DNA from: Shinisaurus crocodilurus
Taxonomy: Eukaryota; Chordata; Lepidosauria; Squamata; Shinisauridae
Direction: 5' to 3'
DNA length: 64,000 bases
Assembly (NCBI GenBank): GCA_021292165.1
Contig: JAHFWL010001233.1
Location: 1 to 64,000 of the forward strand
The notes beneath the pieces were generated by a model. The model had not been told where the DNA came from, ran no database searches, and saw only the letters and a program-made list of their open reading frames with translations. Numbering within the stretch: position 1 is the first letter of the stretch; each line of letters starts with the position of its first letter. This document shows, in pieces, positions 45,745 to 55,000 of this stretch. Made by a program: the position numbers and the translations under genes.

Positions 45745-46105
45745 GGCGCAATCCTCGGCATGTTTAGACTGAAGGGGGGGGGAGGCCTATATTTCCCAGC
45801 TTTGTTTTACAGCTCCTTAAAATGAGTGGGAACTCGTTAAAACTCATGTTAAAAAAAGTCCTACAATTCCCAGCATTCCCCAGCCTGGGCAATGCTGGGA
45901 ATTGTAGGACTCCCCCCCCCCAACCACAAAAAAAGTCCTACAATTCCCAGCATTGTTACACAACTCCTTAAAAATGAGTTGAATTCATTCAAACTCGTTT
46001 AAAAAATGTCCTACAGTTCCCACCATTCTGGCTGGGGAATGCTGGGAATTGTAGGGCTTTTTCTTTTGTCTGTCTAAACATGCATAGGATTGCGCCTCGA
46101 ACGAG
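45745..46105. repeat. array of GGGCGCAATCCT-type palindromes
   Basis: Opens with AAGGCGCAATCCTCGGCATG and closes with GCATAGGATTGCGCCTCG. Between them the segment AAAAGTCCTACAATTCCCAG and its complement recur at least four times, so this copy expanded internally. It lies between the two CpG-rich patches. Confidence 0.55.
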
Positions 46106-46530
46106 TTGTAAAACATTTCCGCCTTTGCAGCCCCCCCCCCCCCTGCAAAAGTTTCGCGGCTGGGCTTTTGCTTCCGTGCGTTTTTGCAACTTGCAGATGA
46201 ATCTTCGTAATCCCGTTAGGTGAAGTCGCAGTGGGCTGGCGGGACGGGGCGGAGGTTTTCCCAGGGCGACGGAAGCTGGAGGCGCGAAAAACGCACCGAC
46301 AACCCGGTGCCAGGGCCTTTTTATCAACCGGGAGTAAAATCTACTCTCCCCCCCCCCCCCGTGTCTCTCCCATGTTGGCCCTGATCTCACGGTCTCTCTG
46401 CAGCATTTCTGCGACGCAAGAGAGGTCGCGTCCTGTGACTGGCTCCTGTCCAGACCATTCCCAGATGTTTCAAGCGCCTGGTGGCGGAAAACGCGACAAA
46501 GCGTCTTGTGACACCTTAAAGCCTGACCCA
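46105..46530. promoter_or_regulatory. second CpG-rich patch near the MGST1 5' end
   Basis: CG-rich DNA with two long C runs (from 46132 and around 46345), about 400 bases downstream of the first patch. The segment between holds copies of a small repeat whose ends resemble GGCGCAATCCT. This could be a second promoter or part of one interrupted CpG island. Long open frames on both strands look like composition effects. Confidence 0.35.
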
Positions 46531-46811
46531 TTTATTACGGCGTAAGCTTTCGTGGACCACAGGCGCCCTCGTCACACAGATGCATCAGTGCCTCGGGGTG
46601 GCCTCCAGGACAAGCAGGGTGCACCTGATAACAGCAATTAGTGGCTTTCCGGGTGTTTTGGCCTACAAACCCCCATGGGGAGGGAAGATGGGTGTTGCAG
46701 GCCAAAACATCTGGAGAGCCACAAGTTGCCCACCCCTGGCTCAATGCACGACTTGGTTCTGAACTTTTGAAAAGTAATCTAAATGCTTTAGATTGCTTAG
46801 TTTAGAATCTA

Positions 46812-46892
46812 AATAAAGATGTGGGAGCTTATTTAGACTTTGCAATCTAAAGTTTAGATTGCAAAGTCTAAATAAGCTCCCACATCTTTATT
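46812..46892. repeat. perfect 39-bp inverted repeat with 3-base loop
   Basis: The arm 46812-46850 is exactly the reverse complement of 46854-46892, separated by AGT. The arms are AT-rich and match no other repeat in the window. No target duplication is visible. It lies between the candidate MGST1 promoter and the first coding exon. Confidence 0.9.
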
Positions 46893-47979
46893 CCACAGAG
46901 TATTTAAGTAATTTAACTTTCCTTATTCATTTTAAGTTCCTGGCTTATTTGGAACAAGTGGAGATAAACTGGTTTTCTGGGATAGGCCATTTGTGACTGC
47001 AGGTCACATGCATGAATGCTCCTCCATACAAATATAGTGATACCAACCCTGCACTTAAAAAACAAATATGTCAGGGAAAGAGCGGTTTTCTAGATGCAGG
47101 GATTTATAATTTTTTTATTTCTTGGTTTGGAGGAGCATTTGGTCATAGGAGCCTGCACCGACACTCTGCAGTCCAGACACAGGTTTTCCACTTGTGAGAA
47201 CTAGCCTACAACTCTTTCTGCACTGAGTCTCCAGTACAGATCTTACCTTTGCAGCTTTACACATGTCTCACCGCTCCCTGCTTTCAGCCACAGCTCCCCA
47301 AGTTTGTCAATGGGATTCAAGAAAACAAAGAATTTCCATTTGACTGCATGTGGTTATTTCTCTGGTCCTGCTTTGAAATCTGTTTCATCGGTTGCTAAAT
47401 ATTTTCTTGTGCTTCAAAGAGGAAGCCTGAGTGTCTAGATAGCAAGGCAGTGTTTTGCCAAACTTGGCACTTTATTATCCCTTCTGGCATTGATAATACA
47501 AACGTAAAACAGGGCTGGGATCTCCCACTTGAAATGTTCAGAAACCAGGTAGTGGTTGTTTTCATTTGAAAATATCCAAGGTGTCTGTGATTGATTATTA
47601 AAATATAATATAGTGCTAAAGATTCATTAATTTCCCTTTTAAATGAATTACTTTTGAACAGCAAATGCAGTTAATCCTTTTTTTTTTTTAATGCATTTTA
47701 TGAGGGGGGGGAAAGACATCCTTCCAATTTGAGGTGAGTAGGATTGAGTGAATTCATTTATTTTTATAAGCACACTTCAATCATGCCTGACTAAATGTAA
47801 ATTATTTGCCCTATCCTCCCCCATGCCTCATTCCTTCTGGAGCGGCACTCCCCTGCAGCTGCGTGAGGAAACCTACAGATAAAAAGTTTTGCAAGTTGTA
47901 AACGCTCTTATCGTGACCTTTAGCAAAGGAACTGGTGCGTTGGCAGATAAGAAGAGCAACTTGGCAAGCAGTACTTGCC
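46893..47979. other. MGST1 intron 1, no repeat recognised
   Basis: AT-rich DNA between the 39-bp palindrome and the antisense ORF. Confidence 0.55.
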
Positions 47980-48393
47980 TCATTGGAGGACGCACTGGCT
48001 GGCTCCATGGCCCACAATAGCAGCTAGAAAAGCAAACACAGAGTTGGCTAGTTGCAGCTTGGGCAACGCTGCATACAGGGCCAGAAACTTTTGACTCCTG
48101 TGGCAGGAACTCCAAAATGTGTACTCCTCTACTGTAAAATTAATAACTGACAATTTGCTGCCCTCTAATAGCACCCTAAAAACTGCCGTGTGATGCGTTT
48201 TCTCATTCTGAAGTAAAGAGAAAGACAGGCTGAGCTTTTCTGTCCACGCTTGAGGATGCTCCTTTACTGGCTGAACTTCAAAAACTGGCTGTACAGGCGA
48301 TCCACTTGTTGAGTTGCTGCATGTAGAGAGCTCACTGTGTGTAGCTATGGCAAACATGGATACAATATCAAGCAGTCCGTGTTGCGTGGCCAT
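47980..48393 (-). CDS. unassigned 137-codon ORF antisense in MGST1 intron 1
   Basis: An open frame on the minus strand starts with ATG in a strong context (A at -3, G at +4), in DNA that is not obviously repetitive. I do not recognise the protein. It contains Ser/Thr-rich and hydrophobic patches but no motif I can name. A neighbouring minus frame (48017-47811) has a stretch vaguely like the start of a hAT transposase domain, so this may be a decayed transposon. Random occurrence cannot be excluded. Confidence 0.2.
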   Translation of the reverse strand: MATQHGLLDIVSMFAIATHSELSTCSNSTSGSPVQPVFEVQPVKEHPQAWTEKLSLSFSLLQNEKTHHTAVFRVLLEGSKLSVINFTVEEYTFWSSCHRSQKFLALYAALPKLQLANSVFAFLAAIVGHGASQCVLQ

Positions 48394-48507
48394 TTTGTTA
48401 GCAGCGAGCGTTCGCCTTAATTGTATTTGCTGCAGGCACGAGGGAACCCAGCGCTATTCTGTTTGGTGCCAGCAAATATATCGGTGTTGTGAGTTGACTG
48501 ATCCGCT

Positions 48508-48623
48508 TAGGGTGCGATCCTATGCATATTTAGGCAGAAGAAAGTCCAGCATGACTGGCTGGGGGATGCTGGGACTTGTAGGCCATTTTTTTCCTGTCTA
48601 AATATGCACAGGATTGCACCCTT
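48508..48623. repeat. small palindromic repeat, GGGCGCAATCCTATGCATG family
   Basis: TTAGGGTGCGATCCTATGCA at the left and ATGCACAGGATTGCACCC at the right, with the same AAGTCC/GGACTTGTAGG core as 52738-52858. Confidence 0.65.
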
Positions 48624-48699
48624 ACTCTTTTATTCATTCAACTTTATCTGATCGTATAAGACTTGCATCCCAGTCTAGATTAAATTGCATATACTATCG

Positions 48700-48835
48700 C
48701 AGGGCTCTCCAACCTTGGGTCCCCAGATGTTACTGGCCTACGGCTCCCAGCATACCCAGCCAGCATGGCTAATGGCAAGGGATTCTGGGAGCTGTAGTCC
48801 AGCAACATCTGGGGACACAAGCTTGGAGAGCCCTG
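48700..48835. mobile_element. hAT MITE, CAGGGCTCTCCAACC variant
   Basis: Imperfect palindrome with ends CAGGGCTCTCCAACCTTGGG and CTTGGAGAGCCCTG, flanked by TACTATCG and TACTATTG (7 of 8). Confidence 0.8.
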
Positions 48836-48881
48836 TACTATTGGGTTCAGTACGCTGATATCACACCCTGTTATGATAATA

Positions 48882-48982
48882 CAGCTTGCCCCAGCCTGGT
48901 GACCTCCTAGCCAGCATGGCCAATGGGAATGATGGGATTTGTAATCCAACACATCTGGAGGGCACCAGGTTGGGGAAGGCTG
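48882..48982. mobile_element. hAT MITE, CAGCCTTCCCCAACC family
   Basis: Ends CAGCTTGCCCCAGCCTGGTG and CAGGTTGGGGAAGGCTG, flanked by perfect TGATAATA duplications. Confidence 0.83.
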
Positions 48983-49029
48983 TGATAATAAGTCACATGT
49001 CATAATGCTTCATTCAAAGCCCTTGCCTC

Positions 49030-49470
49030 TGCGTGGCAAGCATGTGAACATAAGAAGAGCCATGCTGGATCACACCAAGGGTCCATCTAGTCCAGTGTTC
49101 TCCAACCTTGGGTCCCCAGATGTTTTTGGCCTACAACTCCCAGCATGCTCCAGCCAGCTATGCTGGCTGGGGCGTGCTGGGAGTTGTAGGCCAAAAACAT
49201 CTGGGGACCCAAGGTTGGAGAACACTGGACTAGTCCGACATTCCGTTCACACAATGGCCAACCCAGCTGCCCACGGGATCACACAAGCAGGACACGAGTG
49301 CAACAGCATCCTCCCGCCCATGTTCCCCAGCAACCAATGTACATAGACATCCTGCCTCTGATACTGGAGATGGCATATAGCTGTCAGGGCTAATAGCCAT
49401 TGATAGCCTCCTGCGCCATGAATGTGTCCGATCCCCTTTTAAAGCCGTCCAAATTGGTGGCCCTCACTAC
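49030..49470 (-). mobile_element. CR1 LINE 3' end split by a foldback MITE
   Basis: AACATAAGAAGAGCCATGCT at the 3' end, interrupted at 49093-49227, then CCGTTCACACAATGGCCAAC and CCTGCCTCTGATACTGGAGA. Confidence 0.83.
49093..49227. mobile_element. foldback hAT MITE, copy 3
   Basis: A 135-base near-perfect palindrome inside a CR1 tail, flanked by ATCTAGTC and GACTAGTC. The arms contain TCCCCAGATGTTTTTGGCCT and its exact complement. Confidence 0.87.
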
Positions 49471-49742
49471 ATCACCTTGACTCCTATTCCCGTCACCTGT
49501 TAAATACAACCCCAACAGTGGCACCGATTTAGTTGTGCACATGGATAGCCCTTTTGGAAAATGGGCGATCGCACTGTTCTGCTCAAAGACAAGGGAGGTG
49601 GCTGCATCCAACCCTCTGCTACGTTTCCCCAGCAGCTCATCAATGCTGTCTTCTCGCCAATTCTTCGGTGCTGGAGGTGTACAGGTGCATTGTCCCAGCA
49701 CCTGGATCAAGGCAGGAACTGTATGCCCAGTAACCTTTAGTG

Positions 49743-49830
49743 TACCCTTCCCCAACCTGGTGCCCGCCAGACATGGTGGACTACAACTCCCATCACCCAC
49801 AGCGAGCATGGCCAAGGCTGGGGAAGACGG
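49743..49830. mobile_element. hAT MITE, CAGCCTTCCCCAACC family
   Basis: Core CTTCCCCAACCTGGTGCCCG to GGCTGGGGAAG, flanked by perfect CTTTAGTG duplications at 49735-49742 and 49831-49838. The terminal bases are mutated. Confidence 0.75.
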
Positions 49831-50607
49831 CTTTAGTGTGTGGAGATCCTCATTCAGCTGGGGATGCCTGCTTCCATGTGTGTGTGCCCTGAGCTGGGTC
49901 AGGACATAACTCCTGCACTTCTGACGTGGATGGGAAGCGTTGCTGACCTGCGTTCGTTCTGGGGAGATTGCCTTTTGAGAGAACCTTAGCACGCACCTGC
50001 TTGGAGTCATTGCTGAAGCTGTATGTGCAGAGGCTGGGCAGGCAGCTTATGAGAATACAGCGTCTGAATTATCTTGTGATAATGCCCTTATTTCTCACTG
50101 GTTAGAAATAAGGGCAGTATTTACATACTTCATTTATTGTCCTCATTTTTACTATCTCAGGTGTAGACCTTTGATTGCTCAAGTGAGCTCTCCAAAACAC
50201 CCATACAAGAAAGTTTCCCCACCTCCACCCCCCTTCTAGGGGTTTAGTTGTGTGTCTCAAAGTTCAGCTTTTCTCCCTCCTCCCTTTTCTCCTTTAAAAT
50301 GTGGCAAAACCTTTTTGTTTGTTTTTAAATGGTCTCATAGACAAATCTAAGCTGGGTTTTGAGTACAGGAGCTTCATGCCTTTTCCTCCTGAGCTCTGTC
50401 TACTAACCTCCTTGCTTCCAAACTTCCACATTATGGAGAGGAGGTGCAGGAAAGTAAAAGCTTGATATTGTAACAGCTTTGCATTTAAGGACTAACCTAG
50501 TCGCTGTTGGCGATCAGGAGCCGCATGCAGGCGAATGCATGGTATTCTATGCAGTTTTCTTCTGGGTTCAATTCAATGTGCTGGTTTTAACCTTTAAAGT
50601 CCTATGC

Positions 50608-50700
50608 CAACCTCCCCAACCTGGTACCAGTGCTGGATGGTGCTGATGGGAGTTGTAGTCCAACACAGCTTGAGGGCACCACATTGGGGAAGGCTGCCCT
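50608..50700. mobile_element. hAT MITE, CAGCCTTCCCCAACC family
   Basis: Contains CCTCCCCAACCTGGTACC and the complement ATTGGGGAAGGCTG around a GGGAGTTGTAGTCCAACACA core. Target duplication not resolved. Confidence 0.65.
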
Positions 50701-50938
50701 AAAGGATCTCGGACCAGAATATCCCAAGACTCGCCTGTCTCCATATAGGTTTGCCAGAGATCTTCATTGCTGTTCTGAGACGCTGCCTTGCTTTGAGTCT
50801 TCCTTGCCCACCCCACTGGAAATATGACGGATGGTAATTCAAGATGGGTCCTTTTCTCCTGTGGCATGCAAGATTTGTGACAGGGAGGTTTCGCTAGGGA
50901 GGTTTGCTGCCTGGTCCCATTGCTGCGTGCTTTTACAT

Positions 50939-51125
50939 CAGGGGTGTAGAACCTCAGGCTCAGGGCCGAATCCAGTCTTCTAGGGTTCCCGAAGGCCATG
51001 CCCCTTTCCCCCAACTTCATTTGGTGGTATCCTGGTGTTTGTGTAGTCCCCCCACCCCCATTCTAAAAGGTTGAAATGCCTCTCCTAAGGCTTAGATACT
51101 GGCAATAAGAGCTGTTAGCTAGAAT
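50939..51125. mobile_element. hAT element related to 60357-60698, partial
   Basis: Starts CAGGGGTGTAGAACCTCAGG. Contains AAGGTTGAAATGCCTCTCCT, the complement of the block in 60357-60698. The right end is lost. Confidence 0.6.
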
Positions 51126-51294
51126 AGGCTGGTTTTTAAGGTAGGCCCTGCCAACCACTGGAATGCGGGGCCCCGAGATCGGCTCGGAAATGGACTCGCC
51201 CATGGGGCCAAAAGAGGATTAATATCCATTTTAGAAAGTCAGTGAAGACCGTTTTATTTCTGTGAGCTTCTGCATAGTATTCTTAAGTCAATTT

Positions 51295-51690
51295 TATTTA
51301 TTTATTTAATATATTTATACCCCGCCTTTTTTCCTGCAAGGAACCCAAGGCGGCTTACATAATCCTCCTCCTCCTCTCCATTTTATCCTCACAACAACCC
51401 TGTGAGGTAGGTTAGGCTGAGAGGCAGTGTCTGCCCCAAAGTCACCCAGTGAGTTTCATGGCCAAGTGGGGACTAGAACCCGGATCTCCCGAGTCCCAGT
51501 CCAACACTCTCACCACTACGCCACACTGGCTTACATAATCCTCCTCTCCATTTTATCCTCACCACAACCCTGTGAGGTAGGTTAGGCTGAGAGTCAGTGC
51601 CTGGCTCAGTGCCAGTGAGCTTCCTGGCCGAGTGAGGAATGGAACCCAGATCTCTCCAGTCCAACACTCTAACTAACCACAGTACCACAC
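51295..51690 (-). repeat. two tandem tRNA-like SINE copies next to MGST1
   Basis: A first minus copy (51295-51530) is joined head to tail with a second, shortened copy (51531-51690). The second copy starts within the tail at CTTACATAATCCTCC. The pair ends about 190 bases before the MGST1 acceptor. Confidence 0.83.
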
Positions 51691-51904
51691 TATTGTTTTG
51701 TTCTGTAAGACGCCTTGATTATTTTATACAATGGCAGGATTTTTATGTCAGTGTTAATAGTAGTAACAATAATAATTAATAATAACATAAATAAAATAAA
51801 GGTGTATTTGAGTGTCCTCACAACTGCTGATGTCATACCATGAACATTTGATGACATTCTCTCTTTCGATTACTGTCCCAGGTCTCCAAAGGATACGGGC
51901 CAAA

Positions 51905-52030
51905 ATGTTGGATCTTAGTGAATTAGTGGACGGTGAGGTGGTCGTGGCCTATATCAGATACGCGGTCCTTGTTGTGGTCAAAATGATGCTGATGAGCGCC
52001 TTAACGGGATTCTTCAGAATGAGGAAAAAG
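51905..52030 (+). CDS. MGST1: MGST1 first coding exon
   Basis: Codes for residues 1-42, containing the short lumenal start and the first transmembrane helix (about residues 12-37). The acceptor AG is at 51880-51881 after a pyrimidine-rich tract, leaving 23 bases of 5' UTR (51882-51904) in this exon. The donor AAG|GTGAGA is at 52030/52031, phase 0. Two tandem minus-strand SINE copies end only about 190 bases upstream of the acceptor. Confidence 0.95.
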
Positions 52031-55000
52031 GTGAGAGATGACTGACTCGCTTTTGAAAGCTCAGGGCCCAGGTGGTGGTTTCCGAAGTGCTAGGCGAGCG
52101 AAGTGCCAGGAGGAGGGGAAGTGGGGGTCTGTGAGGCGGTGGCTCTCCAGGGAGGATTGGGGCCCACCACTGCTGCTTGGTAAGCCCGCAATACGTTCCC
52201 TGAGTGGCGCACGTTCCCTGAGTGGTGTAGCTGGCTGGGGCATGCTGGGAGTTGTAGGCCAAAAACATCTGGGGACCCAAGGTTGGAGAACACTGTGCTA
52301 TAGCTTTGCTGCTGAGGGGTGAGGAAGTGGGGGGGGGAGCCTTGGCATCGCCCACCGCCTCAGGTCCTCATTAGCAGAGCTTTGCTTGCCTGGCCCACAC
52401 CCAGCCTTCCCCAACCTGATGCCCTCCAGATGGTTTGGACTACAGCTCCCAGTATTGCTGACCATTAGCCATGCTGACTGGGGCTGATGGGAGTTGTAGT
52501 CCAACACCTCTGGAGGGGTGGGGAAGTCCGCTCTAGTCCTCTGTCAGCACATTCCTCCTGTACATTTCCTCTGTCCAGATGATATTTTACGTTGGTTTGA
52601 AATAAGACGGACACCTGATTAAAGAAATATTACAGTGCAAGGCCTTTACATGTCTACTCAGAAGTAAGTGCCATCAAATTCAGGGGGGGGCTTGCTCTTA
52701 GGTAAACGGGCATCGGATTGGAATCTTAGTTGACTAAAGGCACAGTCCCATGCATGTATAGACAGAAAAAAGTCCTATAACCGCCAACATGGCTGGCTGG
52801 GGATTGCTGGGAGTTGTAGGATTTTTTTCTGTCTAAACATGCATAGGATTGCGCCCTAAGTGTATGAATTTTTACTTGATTGACTGATTAATCAAATCTG
52901 CATAAATTTGCCTTTGAGAAAAAGTAGTTATGAAGGAAAAAACCCACTTTTGTTTTTAAATGATGTACACATACGTCACAGTAAACATCCTCTTAGAGAA
53001 GACGCCTGCTCTTCTAAGATGGCACTAGCCATCTGCAGTCTGTGTAAGTTTCTGTATTAATATATTATGTTTTTTGTAAAAAATAATAATGGGAATGAGG
53101 TGTGTGAATGCATCTGTTCCATCAACTGAGAACCAGTGTGGTGTAGTGGTTAGTGTTGGACTGGGACTCAGGTGACCTGGGTTCTAGTCCCCCACTGAGC
53201 CATGAAGCTCACCTGGTGACTTTGGGCCTGTCATTGACTCTCAGTTTAACCAACCTCACAAGGTCGTTGTGAGGATAAAATGGAGAGGAGAAGGAGGATT
53301 ATGTAAGCTGCCTTGGGTTCCCTGCCGGAAAAAAGGTGGGATATAAATGTAATCAATCGGTCAGTTGTAGCCTGTCCACTTATGCCACCTCCAGAATGCC
53401 TGTTCATGTGGATTGCCAGGCACTAACTAACCTATGCCTGTTGTGGGTGGTTAGTCTTTATATATTTTGGTGCGTTGGCTCGCAGTGCATACAGGAAGGA
53501 AATTCTGGATAGCACGTCGGGGAGCAGGGTGTAATCTTGGCCGTTTTTGAGCTCAGTTTCTGGGTCAGGTTTTAATCTGAACATTGTTACCTACTGACGC
53601 CTTTGGCTCTGCATATCCGTGTCTTAAATAGGCATTCACGAACCCTGAAGATGTGGCATCGTTTGGGAAAGGGGAGGGTGCGAAAAAGTACCTGAGGACT
53701 GATCCAGATGTGGAGCGTGTGCGCAGGTAATCCAGGGGATTCTCATCAACGTTAGGATTCTTTAAAAAACAACCAAAACCCATTTTGTTTGCGTTGAAGG
53801 AGTACAAGAAGCAAATAGGGTTCCCACAACCCTTTTCCAACCAGGCACAGAAAAATACTAAAGAACTCCCTTCCCCTCCGTAAGTCCATCAGCAGCCTTC
53901 GATAATTCCCTGTGATCCTAGCTGTGTCCATGGGGACCTGTGTTGATGTAGTACGTAGCAGTCACCAGCTTGGCGCCCTCTAGATGGGTTGGACTACAAC
54001 CCCCATCATTCCCAGCCAGCATGGCCAATGGCCATGCTGGCTGGGAATGATGGGGGTTGTAGTCCAACCCATCTAGAGGGCGCCTGGTTGGGGAAGTCTG
54101 ATGCAATGTTTTGAGTTGACCCCTTTCTTTCCCTAAGTTGTCACAACATCTTGTTCACGCCAAGAAAGTTGCACCTGCATGAGTTAGCCATGAGGTGTTT
54201 CCAGGTCTTGATTCCCTGAGCCGGATCCCCTTCTGTAGCAAAAGGATGCAGAAAAAGAGAGCCACCTTGAGGCTGTAGAAATCTTCTTGTTTTCTTCATG
54301 TAGAACATTAAGCAATTTTTTTTAATCGCTTCCATTTGGATGGATTTATGAGTTTATGAGCAGGCCTACTGGTGCATCTGAATTTGATAGCTTTATAATA
54401 CATAATCTGGGAAATTTAAGCCACCAGGGGGTATCTCTGCTCTTGAAGATTAATGTGAGCTCAAAAAGCAGCTGTTAATGTTACCGGTTGTGAAACCCGT
54501 GGGCGGGCACTCAGACCTGGGAATAATGGGCAACGCATAGAAATGATTGCAATCATCAGAGAGATCGATCCCAATCAGATTTTGTGGATGGGAAATCTAG
54601 GCCTGGAGTCTCCAGCACAGCACCCGTGGGCACCATGGCACCCCACGGGGCCCTCTAGCGGGGCCTGCGAAGGGTTCCCCAATGTAGCTCCTGCAAAGCT
54701 TTAAAAAAATTCCCCTTTTCTAATATTTGTACATGGACTTGTATAGCAATGAATACATAAAATGCCTGTATATGAAAATACAACTTTCTGGCAATTTTAC
54801 ATAGTCTTGCTATTTCTCTCCACCCAATCCCTTTCCTCGCTATTTCTCTCCCTTCCCTATCCTTAACCTTCTTCTTACTCTCCCTTCCTTGCCTCCTGCC
54901 TTGCCCTTTCTCTCCCACTCACCCCTTTATCATGCTGCTCCTCTCAACTCCCAGCCTCTGCCCTTGCTATTTCCCTCCCGCACTGTCTGCCAGTGGAAAG

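Noticed and set aside
45989..46531. 180-codon minus frame over the CpG-rich patch
   Set aside because: Composition-driven and crosses small palindromic repeats.
49390..50010. 206-codon minus frame
   Set aside because: Spans a CR1 tail and a hAT MITE; the translation is a mixture of repeat fragments.
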